Shown: one piece after another, positions 1-7,562 of the stretch
Numbering within the stretch: the stretch's first letter is position 1
Layout of the letters: each line of letters begins with the position of its first letter
Translations under genes and position numbers: made by a program
The notes under the pieces: generated by a model
What the model saw: only the letters and a program-made list of their open reading frames with translations
Databases searched by the model: none
What the model was told of the DNA's origin: nothing
Assembly (NCBI GenBank): GCA_964513515.1
Contig: CAZEMP010000003.1
Location: 87,612 to 151,611 of the forward strand
Source of the DNA: Bog-1340 sp964513515
GTDB taxonomy: Bacteria > Patescibacteriota > Minisyncoccia > Phycocordibacterales > GWA1-40-21
Length of the DNA: 64,000 nucleotides
Direction: 5' to 3'

Positions 1-766
1 TATATTCCACAACATATGAGCGGTACATATTGTATTTACGCTCGAGATGCGGTGGTTTTCCAAATGGCATATAGGTAGCTGAAAAAACTTTCTTTGCTTT
101 TATGCCCGGCACATTTTCGATTTCAACAAGAACGCCTTCTTTTTCCTTTTTTAAGTTCAAGACTTTTGCATTTTCAGAAATTATAGCTCCATTTTTTACA
201 GCTATTTGTGCAAGGGAATTGACATATTTTAATGCATGAAATTTTGCCTGATTAAATATTTCAATATAGCCAAAGCTATTAAATTTTAGCTTGTTATCCT
301 TTTTATACTCAGCATTTACTCCAAGACTTTTATATTTCTCAGTGAGTTTTAAAAGTAATTTTTCTTCCTTTTTTGAATTTGCATAAATATAGTTTGAACA
401 ACGTTCAAACTCACACTCTATTTTTTCTGAAATTATTATCTTTTCAATCTCATCAATTGCATTTTGATGAGATTTAAAAATCTCTCGCGCCGTATCTTTA
501 CTATATAAACTAACAAGCTTACTGGGAGCAGTATCTAATATTTGAGTTAAAAATCCTGTGGTTGCGCAAGTAACAAACTCTCCGATCTCGTTTTTTTCTA
601 GCAGTATAGGATTTATTCCTTCTTTGGCTAATAAGTATGCACTTGTTATACCAGTGATACCACCACCAATTATTAATACGCCAGTTTTACTCGGTAGAGA
701 AATAGGTGAGTAAATTGCATGTTCTACACCCTCATGCCATATTTCATAATTTTCCTCACGAATCAT
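1..766 (-). CDS. FAD-dependent amino-acid-oxidase-like oxidoreductase (3' end outside window)
   Basis: Reading leftward from the ATG at 766 there are 255 open codons with no stop before the window edge, so the C-terminus is missing. Residues 29-39 form a beta-strand and the dinucleotide-binding loop GGGITG, followed by a helix and an acidic strand end (LLEKNE), the Rossmann signature of the DAO/FAD oxidoreductase family. Proteins of this family oxidise amines or amino acids, or carry a Rieske domain after the FAD domain; the missing C-terminus would decide. The start overlaps the stop of the upstream cupredoxin gene by one base (TAATG), so the two are probably translationally coupled. Substrate unknown. 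Confidence 0.85.
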   Translation of the reverse strand, partial: MIREENYEIWHEGVEHAIYSPISLPSKTGVLIIGGGITGITSAYLLAKEGINPILLEKNEIGEFVTCATTGFLTQILDTAPSKLVSLYSKDTAREIFKSHQNAIDEIEKIIISEKIECEFERCSNYIYANSKKEEKLLLKLTEKYKSLGVNAEYKKDNKLKFNSFGYIEIFNQAKFHALKYVNSLAQIAVKNGAIISENAKVLNLKKEKEGVLVEIENVPGIKAKKVFSATYMPFGKPPHLERKYNMYRSYVVEY

Positions 767-1257
767 TATTTTACAATTATCTGAGCTTTCATAGATGGGT
801 GAATGGAGCAAATATAATCAAATGCTCCGGCTGTATTAAAGGTGAAAGAAAACGTTCCTCCTCTACTCATAACCGGACTTTTAAGCCCACTTAAATTATT
901 TCCAACGACATCGTGTGGAGCAGAATCGTTGTTTGTCCAAACAACAGTGTCGCCTTTATTTATAATTAAAGATTTTGGATTAAAAGCAAAATTAACTATC
1001 GATACTTTATACGTTTTTGCTTCCACAATCTCAGTAGTTGGGGCTGGTTCCGTTTCTGTATTCACTACAGGGGTGGTATTTATAGGTGATTTCTCTGTTT
1101 GTGAATTTTGTGTTTGTTCTTTTGTTAAGGTCTCTGCTTGATCGACAGATGTTTGTCCACCACTCTCTTTTTGAACCTCAGATGGTTTAATAAAATAAAG
1201 TGCGCCAGAAATAATTATTACAGCAATTAAAACATATATACTAATTTTATTATTCAT
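766..1257 (-). CDS. Membrane-anchored cupredoxin (plastocyanin-like copper protein)
   Basis: This 163-aa protein has an N-terminal membrane anchor (about residues 6-22), a Ser/Thr/Glu/Pro-rich linker to about residue 80, and a single cupredoxin domain (82-163). The four type-1 copper ligands are recognisable: His115 in SAPHDVV, and Cys150, His153 and Met156 in YICSIHPSMKA. It therefore probably sits on the outer face of the cytoplasmic membrane and carries single electrons. It is co-transcribed with the FAD oxidoreductase downstream (1-nt overlap) and lies just after a small His-containing membrane protein, which suggests a small redox unit. The electron partner is unknown. Confidence 0.9.
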   Translation of the reverse strand: MNNKISIYVLIAVIIISGALYFIKPSEVQKESGGQTSVDQAETLTKEQTQNSQTEKSPINTTPVVNTETEPAPTTEIVEAKTYKVSIVNFAFNPKSLIINKGDTVVWTNNDSAPHDVVGNNLSGLKSPVMSRGGTFSFTFNTAGAFDYICSIHPSMKAQIIVK

Positions 1258-1293
1258 TTTTTTAAAATTAATTTTAATAATGTAAACGTAAAC

Positions 1294-1515
1294 TTAAATA
1301 TATAATATAAAACCGAGTATCACATGAATTAGAACTAAAACAGAAAGTATCAGAGCGTTCAACTTATGGTATTTGAGCATGTCCGATCTTCCGTGTGTAA
1401 GCTTGTATCCCAAGTACAATTGATAAATAAAACTAATAAGCGTTATTATATCGAGCCAAAATATTAAAGGTTTACCGATTATTATAAAAAACATAATGAC
1501 AATTATATCATTCAA
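1294..1515 (-). CDS. Small two-to-three-helix membrane protein with intramembrane histidine
   Basis: A 73-aa hydrophobic protein with two or three predicted helices (about 4-17, 20-36 and 49-71). The last helix starts at a KYHKLN motif and contains a second His in LVLIHVILG, about 13 residues later. Histidines so placed can ligate heme b, but two residues are weak evidence and no family is recognised. It is first in the minus-strand cluster with the cupredoxin and FAD oxidoreductase, so a membrane electron-transfer role is a reasonable guess. Confidence 0.6.
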   Translation of the reverse strand: MNDIIVIMFFIIIGKPLIFWLDIITLISFIYQLYLGYKLTHGRSDMLKYHKLNALILSVLVLIHVILGFILYI

Positions 1516-1563
1516 GTTTTATGTTTGCCAATATTATTCTTTTAGTATATGATTGTTTACACT

Positions 1564-1680
1564 ATGGCAAAAAGAATGGCAGTAAATACTAAAAATAAGG
1601 CTTCTCGTTCTAAAAAAACGAGTAAGAGGCTAGCAATAAAAAATGCAAGAATTGCAGCTCGAAAAAGAATTATTAAATAA
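1564..1680 (+). CDS. Tiny highly basic protein (38 aa), function unknown
   Basis: ATG at 1564 to TAA at 1680 encodes 38 residues, of which more than a third are Lys or Arg and there is no acidic residue. The composition resembles small ribosomal or nucleic-acid-binding proteins, but I do not recognise the family. Reality is supported by an intrinsic terminator starting six bases after the stop and an AT-rich upstream stretch with TATGAT (about 1548-1553). It stands alone between divergent neighbours. Confidence 0.55.
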   Translation: MAKRMAVNTKNKASRSKKTSKRLAIKNARIAARKRIIK

Positions 1681-1685
1681 TGTTT

Positions 1686-1714
1686 AAAAATTACTCCTTA
1701 ATGGAGTAGTTTTT
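1686..1714 (+). terminator. Intrinsic terminator after the 38-aa gene
   Basis: Arms AAAAATTACTCC and GGAGTAGTTTTT pair around TTAAT with one G-U pair; the right arm ends in a T run. Confidence 0.8.
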
Positions 1715-1730
1715 AATTATAAATAACACA

Positions 1731-2123
1731 ATGACATATACTTGGTATTCACAATTGATTAAACCTTTTTTTGCACCACCTGCTTGGATATTTGGTCCGG
1801 TATGGTCAGTTTTATATGTTTTAATAACAATATCTTTTGGATATGTTTTCTACCTTTATTTTAAAGGCAGAATACCTTTTATTGTCCTTCTTCCATTTAT
1901 ATTTAATCTTATTTTTAATTTTGCTTTTACGCCCCTTCAGTTTGGCTTACAAAATAATTTTTTAGCTGCTATTGATATAGTCTTGGTTTTGGGAACACTT
2001 ATTTGGTCTGTTTATGGAATATTGCCTTATGCTTCTTGGGTTACATATATAAACATACCTTATTTACTTTGGGTATCCTTTGCTACAATTTTACAACTTA
2101 CAATTACTTGGTTGAACAGATAG
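1731..2123 (+). CDS. tspO: TspO/MBR family tryptophan-rich sensory protein
   Basis: 130 aa, five predicted membrane helices. The family hallmarks are present near the N-terminus: WYSQLIKPFFAPPAW followed by FGPVWSVLY, and a later aromatic-rich helix ending YLLWVSFA. TspO proteins are membrane proteins that bind porphyrins and related ligands and modulate stress responses. At 130 residues it is somewhat shorter than typical members (about 155), mainly in the loops. No Shine-Dalgarno is visible before the ATG. The ligand cannot be inferred; no tetrapyrrole genes are in the window. Confidence 0.88.
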   Translation: MTYTWYSQLIKPFFAPPAWIFGPVWSVLYVLITISFGYVFYLYFKGRIPFIVLLPFIFNLIFNFAFTPLQFGLQNNFLAAIDIVLVLGTLIWSVYGILPYASWVTYINIPYLLWVSFATILQLTITWLNR

Positions 2124-2197
2124 TATAAGTAATTTTCCTTTTTTATTTAAACAATAAAAATGCTATAATTGTCGTATTAATATAATGTATAAAAATT

Positions 2198-2578
2198 ATG
2201 ACAGAACAACCTAACAGTGGAGAAGGATTAATGAAGCTGATGAGTGAAAAGCTTGATATATCTGAAAAAAATGCACAGATTACTAAAGAGGTAATAGATG
2301 AGGCAGAATCAATAATGAAGATAGGACATATTGAGGCTGTACTTAAACATATTTCTGATTTTTGTGAATCTGAAAAATTGACAAGTGAAAATGTTAATGA
2401 AGTTATAAATTTACTCATTGTTATATTTAAAGCTTACCCAGAGTCAGAAGATTTTTTTAAGAAAAATTTAAAGGAAGCAATCGATAAACGTGGTATTCCA
2501 AATAAAAAAATTGATATAGACAAAATGAATCCTTTAGAAAAAATAGGATATTTTTTCCTTGATTTACAAAATGAATAA
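2198..2578 (+). CDS. Hypothetical helical protein, first of three tandem genes
   Basis: 126 aa, charged and mostly helical, no signal peptide or membrane segment. A central segment (about 45-92) has the pattern of repeated helices ending in a K-A-Y-P-E motif, loosely like the K-x-P-x-L unit seen twice in the next gene and once in the third, so it may be a divergent member of the same family. TATAAT boxes lie upstream (about 2164 and 2182) and there is no Shine-Dalgarno. No known family recognised. Confidence 0.75.
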   Translation: MTEQPNSGEGLMKLMSEKLDISEKNAQITKEVIDEAESIMKIGHIEAVLKHISDFCESEKLTSENVNEVINLLIVIFKAYPESEDFFKKNLKEAIDKRGIPNKKIDIDKMNPLEKIGYFFLDLQNE

Positions 2579-2605
2579 TAATTTATAGTTAAAATTTATA
2601 TAAAT

Positions 2606-3301
2606 ATGAATGAAAAAGAACCAAAAGATATAATAGATGAACTGTCCCCAGAGGAGCGTGTCTCAAGATTTAATAAGATCATGGGAATAGAACCTGAAAG
2701 AAAAAATAAAAGTGTTGAATCTGTAGATATAGGTGCTTTAGTTGTTGGAGTTGAGCTATTGATTATTAATTCGGTATTAAAAAACAATATAGATATTGCT
2801 CTAACGGGGCTTCAAAAATTAATTTCTAAATATCCTGAACTTAATATCAGAGATATGATAAAGGATAAGGTTGAAAGTCTAATTGATTGGCCAAGGTTAA
2901 ATGTGGAACAAAAAAATGGTCCAATAAAGGTTCTAGAGGATGTTGATTCAGATAATAGATTCAAAATTCTCGGTGAACTTAGAAACGCTTGTATCGCAGA
3001 AGGAATATACGGTAAAGAGTCAGAAGTCGCTCTTAAGGCGAGGCAATTGATAGAAGAATTAAGAGCGGATTTTTTGATTGCCAAATATTATGATAATGCT
3101 GAAAATATCAATAATATTTTAGCAAAATTTAGAGCTAAATTGGATAAATCTCCATCATTAAAAAAGAGCATTAAGGAGGAGATTGAAAAACTACTAAAAG
3201 ACATTGATGGAAAAATGCAGGATGAAACCCTTGCTGATGAGGAAAAGATTAATTTTCAAAACAGAAAATACTTTTTAATAGAACAGTTGGAAAATTTATA
3301 A
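2606..3301 (+). CDS. Hypothetical protein with two internal helical repeats
   Basis: 231 aa, soluble, alpha-helical. It carries two copies of a unit of about 60-75 residues: helix, then LISKYPELNIRDMIKDKVE in copy 1 (about 72-90) and LDKSPSLKKSIKEEIEKLL in copy 2 (about 177-195), each followed by a variable linker and a helix of the type LGELRNACI or FLIEQLENL. After copy 1 comes IYGKESE, matched by IYGEPKK at the end of the next gene. It lies 27 nt after the first gene and 16 nt before the third, so the three are likely one operon. Function unknown; the layout resembles helical solenoids used in protein-protein contact. Confidence 0.8.
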   Translation: MNEKEPKDIIDELSPEERVSRFNKIMGIEPERKNKSVESVDIGALVVGVELLIINSVLKNNIDIALTGLQKLISKYPELNIRDMIKDKVESLIDWPRLNVEQKNGPIKVLEDVDSDNRFKILGELRNACIAEGIYGKESEVALKARQLIEELRADFLIAKYYDNAENINNILAKFRAKLDKSPSLKKSIKEEIEKLLKDIDGKMQDETLADEEKINFQNRKYFLIEQLENL

Positions 3302-3317
3302 TATTTCCTCATTAATT

Positions 3318-3806
3318 ATGGAAGGTGAATTTGAAAAATTTGATCCACAAGACAAAATAAATGATATAAACGCAAATCGTGACAGATTATTACTTCCCAA
3401 CGAACGCTTTATGAAGAAGCCTACTCGGGACAATAAGTCTCTCTTGAAAAAAGAAGGCAACACTCTTTATAGTAATAAATATAAAAGATTCATGTCAGAT
3501 CAAGAATTAGAAGATGAGTTTAATATACGCTTATTTATTTCTATGTGTTTAGAAAAAAAACAAGTAGAAGCGATTATTCTTGAATTGAAAGTATTGATAG
3601 AAAAACAACCACAATTAAGACTTAAAGACGATATTAAAGAGGAAATCGACAGGCTTATAAATGAGACTCAACAGGAAATTGATACAACATTGAGAAAAAA
3701 CCCACATTCTGAAATAACCCCATCAATGAGAAAAGAAACATTAATGGAGCTCAAGAAAGCCTGTATAAAAGCTAAAATATATGGAGAACCTAAAAAAAGA
3801 AAATAA
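3318..3806 (+). CDS. Hypothetical helical-repeat protein, third of three tandem genes
   Basis: 162 aa, soluble. The N-terminal 70 residues are charged and probably disordered; the C-terminal part carries one copy of the unit seen in the previous gene (LIEKQPQLRLKDDIKEEID, about 94-112), a linker, and LMELKKACIKAKIYGEPKK at the C-terminus. The last 26 bases overlap the start of the MFS transporter, so the two may be translationally coupled. Function unknown. Confidence 0.78.
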   Translation: MEGEFEKFDPQDKINDINANRDRLLLPNERFMKKPTRDNKSLLKKEGNTLYSNKYKRFMSDQELEDEFNIRLFISMCLEKKQVEAIILELKVLIEKQPQLRLKDDIKEEIDRLINETQQEIDTTLRKNPHSEITPSMRKETLMELKKACIKAKIYGEPKKRK

Positions 3807-4995
3807 CCCAAAACCGAGACTTTTCGGATTACCTAGAAATGTTTTTTTTCTAGGCATTACTAGTTTTTTTAATGATTTTTCTTCCGAAATGGTTTTTTCT
3901 GTTTTTCCAGCCTTTTTTACCTCGGTGCTTAATACGGGCGCAGCATCTATAGGCTTTGTTGACGGAATTGCCGAAGGATTTTCAAATTTTTTCAAAATAT
4001 ACTCTGGCAATCTTTCTGACAGACTTCAGAGGAGAAAGCCTTTTGTTGTTGTTGGTTATATTCTCTCCACGCTTACTAGACCATTTTATATGTTCACATA
4101 CACAGTACCTGGCGCACTTGGACTACGTGTGCTCGATAGAATAGGAAAAGGTCTTCGTGATGCACCTCGCGATAGTATACTTTCTCTTTCTTCTCCTAGG
4201 AACGAATTAGGAAGATCGTTTGGTTATCATAGGGCTATGGATACAATGGGCTCTATATTAGGACCTTTGGCTGCGTATTTTATACTTAAGTATCTTCCTT
4301 TAAATTTTAATGCCGTATTTTTGACCGCATTTCTGGCCGGAACAGTTACTATTTTTACATTCTTTTTCATATCAGATATTGTCTTATCGCAGCCATCTGT
4401 GAAAAAAAATAATATCCTATCTGCTTTCAAAAATCTTTCTCTTCAATTTAAGTTATTTATATTGTCTATTTTTATTCTCTCTGTCGGTAGTTTGCCAGTA
4501 GTGGTAGTTTTACTGAAAGTCCAATCAATTGGTCTTTTGATTGCTAACATTCCTCTTTTTTATATGATTTATAATCTTTCTTTTGTGGTTTTTTCAACGA
4601 TTGCTGGAAAGATGAGTGATAGTTTTGGCTCAAGGAAAATTATATTTTCAGGTTACACAATCTTGCTTATAAGTTATTTTTTTATAGGTATTGCAAACAC
4701 ACCATTAGCGCTTTCATTTGGTTTTTTGTTATTTGGCCTTTTTCCTGCACTCACCGATGGTGTTCAACGCTCTTTTGCATCACAAATGTCAGAAGATGAT
4801 ATGCGTGGAAGCGCATTAGGACTGCTTAATGCATCTGTGGGTATGGGTATTATTATAGCTGGAATAGGCGGAGGTTATCTTTGGCAGACTTTTGGTCCAA
4901 CATTTACATTTTTTATTTCCGGAACAATTATAATTATCGGTTTATCTTTATTTTTCATTTCTTCTATGAAGAGATTTAGGGTACAATCAAACTAA
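3781..4995 (+). CDS. MFS transporter
   Basis: 404 aa with about twelve hydrophobic segments, typical of a 12-helix major facilitator. The loop between helices 2 and 3 has SGNLSDRLQRRKP, matching the family G-x-L-x-D-R-x-G-R-R/K signature, and the second half repeats it as AGKMSDSFGSRK. After helix 4 is GLRVLDRIGKGLRDAPRDS, a motif common in a subgroup of uncharacterised bacterial MFS proteins. The start overlaps the upstream gene by 26 bases and the stop is 2 nt before the exonuclease. Substrate unknown. Confidence 0.9.
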   Translation: MENLKKENNPKPRLFGLPRNVFFLGITSFFNDFSSEMVFSVFPAFFTSVLNTGAASIGFVDGIAEGFSNFFKIYSGNLSDRLQRRKPFVVVGYILSTLTRPFYMFTYTVPGALGLRVLDRIGKGLRDAPRDSILSLSSPRNELGRSFGYHRAMDTMGSILGPLAAYFILKYLPLNFNAVFLTAFLAGTVTIFTFFFISDIVLSQPSVKKNNILSAFKNLSLQFKLFILSIFILSVGSLPVVVVLLKVQSIGLLIANIPLFYMIYNLSFVVFSTIAGKMSDSFGSRKIIFSGYTILLISYFFIGIANTPLALSFGFLLFGLFPALTDGVQRSFASQMSEDDMRGSALGLLNASVGMGIIIAGIGGGYLWQTFGPTFTFFISGTIIIIGLSLFFISSMKRFRVQSN

Positions 4996-4997
4996 CA

Positions 4998-5705
4998 ATG
5001 AAATTAATTTTTTTAGATACAGAAACAACAGGAATAGAAATAGGTAAGGATAGGCTTTGTCAAATCTGCTATAAATACGCAGATGAAGTGAAAGCCGGAT
5101 ATTTTAAACCACCACTACCTATGTCTGTGAAAGCTATGAGTGTTACTCATATCACAAACAAAATGCTTGAAGATAAGCAAGATTTTTCTAGTAGCGAAAT
5201 GTTCAAGGAGTTGAAAAATCTTTTGAAAGACGGAATACTCGTGGCTCATAATGCACGTTTTGATATTTCCATGCTCGAATCAGAAGGTCTTAAAGTGCCA
5301 AAGTTTATATGTACCTTAAGAGTGGCGAGATTTTTGGATAAAGAAAATAAAATCCCAGAGCACAATCTACAATTTTTGAGATATTATCTAGATCTTAATA
5401 TTGATGCTCATGCCCATGACGCAAAAGATGATGTGAAAGTACTACACGCACTTTTTTATAGACTTTTAGATAAGATAAAAGAAGAAACAAAGGATGAGGA
5501 TAAGGCAATAGAGAAAATGGTAGAGATCTCTGCAACTCCAACTTTATTTACAAAATTTAGCTTTGGCAAGTATAAAGATAAAACTGTAGAAGAGGTTTTT
5601 AAGAATGATAAAAAATATTTAGAGTGGATGCTTGGCGAAAAGCTTAAAAATGAAGCTGGGGAAGAGGACTGGATTTATACTTTAAAATACTATTTAAATA
5701 AATAA
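4998..5705 (+). CDS. DEDDh 3'-5' exonuclease with ExoX-type C-terminal domain
   Basis: 235 aa. The exonuclease domain (1-160) contains all DEDDh residues: Asp7 and Glu9 in FLDTETTG, Asp89 in AHNARFDIS, His140 and Asp145 in AHAHDAKDDV. Residues 186-216 (FSFGKYKDKTVEEV ... YLEWML) form the small C-terminal module seen in ExoX-like and DUF3820 proteins. Such enzymes remove nucleotides from 3' ends in repair or proofreading. It follows the MFS gene by 2 nt. The dedicated polymerase proofreading subunit cannot be distinguished from a repair exonuclease, but the ExoX-like tail favours repair. Confidence 0.88.
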   Translation: MKLIFLDTETTGIEIGKDRLCQICYKYADEVKAGYFKPPLPMSVKAMSVTHITNKMLEDKQDFSSSEMFKELKNLLKDGILVAHNARFDISMLESEGLKVPKFICTLRVARFLDKENKIPEHNLQFLRYYLDLNIDAHAHDAKDDVKVLHALFYRLLDKIKEETKDEDKAIEKMVEISATPTLFTKFSFGKYKDKTVEEVFKNDKKYLEWMLGEKLKNEAGEEDWIYTLKYYLNK

Positions 5706-5733
5706 TGACATTTTAAAATTTTTCTGTTAATCT
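5705..5733 (+). promoter_or_regulatory. Probable promoter of the Cys-rich miniprotein
   Basis: ATGACA, a 17-bp spacer, then TAATCT; starts at the stop codon of the exonuclease. The AUG lies about 22 nt from the expected transcription start. Confidence 0.5.
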
Positions 5734-5761
5734 TAATTATAGAAGGTCTTATGGAGGCGGC

Positions 5762-5932
5762 ATGTCTAAGTTAGATGATTCTATTTTTTGTGGCTGTGTT
5801 TGCCACAAGAATAAAGCCATAAAACATTGCATGCCGTGCTGTCAGCAATGTTTTAAGTGCTTTAAAAACATTAAGTTCGAACATTGGGAAAGTCACAACA
5901 AGACTTGTCCCAAAGTAGAGCCCTCACCTTAA
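5762..5932 (+). CDS. Cys/His-rich zinc-binding miniprotein (56 aa)
   Basis: ATG at 5762, preceded by a good Shine-Dalgarno (GGAGG, 5753-5757), to TAA at 5930-5932. The 56 residues include nine Cys (10, 12, 14, 23, 26, 27, 30, 33, 49) and four His (15, 22, 41, 45), spaced as in small zinc fingers that bind one or two metal ions (CGCVCH, CMPCCQQCFKC, and a final HWESHNKTC). The stop codon lies inside an intrinsic terminator, so it is a single-gene unit with its own promoter, ribosome site and terminator. No named family recognised; nucleic-acid or protein binding is plausible. Confidence 0.75.
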   Translation: MSKLDDSIFCGCVCHKNKAIKHCMPCCQQCFKCFKNIKFEHWESHNKTCPKVEPSP

Positions 5933-5945
5933 AAGGAGGGCTTTC
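5919..5945 (+). terminator. Intrinsic terminator overlapping the miniprotein stop codon
   Basis: AGCCCTC and GAGGGCT pair across a ten-base loop that contains the TAA; a T-rich stretch follows. Confidence 0.75.
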
Positions 5946-5990
5946 ACTTTTCTTTCATTTTATACAAAAATAATGTAATCTAGAGCATCT

Positions 5991-7442
5991 ATGGCTGATC
6001 ACGGCGAGATTATATTAAAATTTGAGGAAGTGTCTTTTGAATTTGGACACAATAAACCCATTCTTAATGAGGTAGATTTTACTGTACGTCGTGGAGCAAA
6101 GATCACTCTTATGGGTCAAAACGGCTCGGGAAAGAGTACTATTTTTAATCTTATAACTGGGCACTACAAACCAGAATCTGGAAAAGTACATATACAAAAT
6201 AAGTTAACAATAGCCACAGCGAAACAGGTTATTCCAAGATCGGATTTACATTTAACCGTAAAAGAATTTTTTGAAAAATGTTTTAAACATAAAGTTTATG
6301 ATATTGAGCCAAAAATTAAAGAGGTGCTTGATGTTGTAAATCTTAAGGCACCACTTGATAGGGAGGTAAAAACTTTTTCTGGAGGTCAGCAGGCAAGACT
6401 TCTTCTTGCTTCAGCACTTATTCAAGATCCAGATCTTTTACTTTTAGATGAGCCGACAAACAATTTGGATAAGGCTGGTATCGCACATCTTACACAATTC
6501 TTAGTTGAATATAAGAAAACCTGTATTGTGATTTCTCACGATGCGGAATTTTTGAATGCTTTTACTCATGGTGTCTTATATTTGGATGTTCATACAAAAA
6601 AGATAGAGCAATATGTTGGAGACTATTTTGATGTTCGTGATCAGATTACGGCAAGAATAGAGAAGGAAAATATGAAAAATGCTCAACTGGCTAAAGAGAT
6701 TCAAGAAAACAAAGACAAAGCAAACTTTTTTGCCATGAAAGGAGGTCAGATGAGACTTGTAGCAAAGAGAATGAGAGAAAAAGCTGAAGAACTTGAAGAA
6801 GAGAAAGTAGATGTGAGAAGGGAGGATAGGACCATAAAGCCATTTAAAATACCAGCTCAATATGTACTTGGAGAAATTTTACACATTTCAGAGTTTGTGA
6901 TTTTTAAGAATCATAAAAAAGTTGCTCGAAAGGCGAATATTTCTTTAAAGAAGAAACAGCATTTACTACTCACTGGTCCAAACGGCATAGGAAAGTCTAC
7001 TTTGCTTGAATCACTTGCAAAAGGTGAAGCTAAGGGCGCAAAGATAGCAGACGGAGTAAAAGTCGGATATTATAGACAGGATTTCTCAACGCTCAATTTT
7101 GAAGACACTGTTTTTGATTCTTTGATGTCTGTGATGGATAAGCACATAGAACAAGAGATGAGAAATGTGGCTGCAGGATTTTTAATAACAGGTGATATGG
7201 TTTATACAAAAATCGGTAGTCTTTCAGAAGGACAAAAAGGACTTGTGGCTTTGGCCAGACTTGTTTTACAGAAGCCTGGACTTTTAATTTTAGATGAACC
7301 GACAAATCATATGAACTTTCGCCATTTACCTGTTATAGCAAAAGCTCTAAGTGAATATGAAGGAGCAATGATACTCGTAAGCCACGTACCAGAATTTGTA
7401 AAACAAATAAGGATTGATGAAACTTTTGATTTGGAGAAATAA
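5991..7442 (+). CDS. ABC-F family ATPase (ribosome-associated type)
   Basis: 483 aa, two ABC modules in one chain and no membrane helices, as in ABC-F proteins that act on the ribosome. Module 1: Walker A GQNGSGKST (42-50), signature FSGGQQ (about 129), Walker B LLLLDEPTNNLD. A charged coiled linker (about 210-275) follows. Module 2: Walker A GPNGIGKST (about 330), signature LSEGQ (about 410) and LLILDEPTNHMN. The signature of module 2 has Glu in place of the first Gly. A TAATCT box 9 nt before the ATG suggests a nearly leaderless transcript. Specific role (translation factor or antibiotic protection) cannot be told from sequence. Confidence 0.9.
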   Translation: MADHGEIILKFEEVSFEFGHNKPILNEVDFTVRRGAKITLMGQNGSGKSTIFNLITGHYKPESGKVHIQNKLTIATAKQVIPRSDLHLTVKEFFEKCFKHKVYDIEPKIKEVLDVVNLKAPLDREVKTFSGGQQARLLLASALIQDPDLLLLDEPTNNLDKAGIAHLTQFLVEYKKTCIVISHDAEFLNAFTHGVLYLDVHTKKIEQYVGDYFDVRDQITARIEKENMKNAQLAKEIQENKDKANFFAMKGGQMRLVAKRMREKAEELEEEKVDVRREDRTIKPFKIPAQYVLGEILHISEFVIFKNHKKVARKANISLKKKQHLLLTGPNGIGKSTLLESLAKGEAKGAKIADGVKVGYYRQDFSTLNFEDTVFDSLMSVMDKHIEQEMRNVAAGFLITGDMVYTKIGSLSEGQKGLVALARLVLQKPGLLILDEPTNHMNFRHLPVIAKALSEYEGAMILVSHVPEFVKQIRIDETFDLEK

Positions 7443-7470
7443 TGAAAATTAACTCATAATATCTATATTA

Positions 7471-7530
7471 TTGACATAACTAAATAAAATGTTAGAATCC
7501 AAAAAGATGTGTAATCCCAGATCGGGATTA
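7471..7530 (+). promoter_or_regulatory. Promoter and palindrome for the 7563-9539 module
   Basis: TTGACA (7471-7476), 16-bp spacer, TAGAAT (7493-7498). Just downstream is the inverted repeat TAATCCC-AGATC-GGGATTA (7512-7530), which could be an operator or an RNA hairpin in the leader. A strong Shine-Dalgarno (AAAGGAGG) follows before the ATG at 7563. Confidence 0.7.
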
Positions 7531-7562
7531 TAATTGTTGTTTGAAAGGAGGTTGAACAAAAG

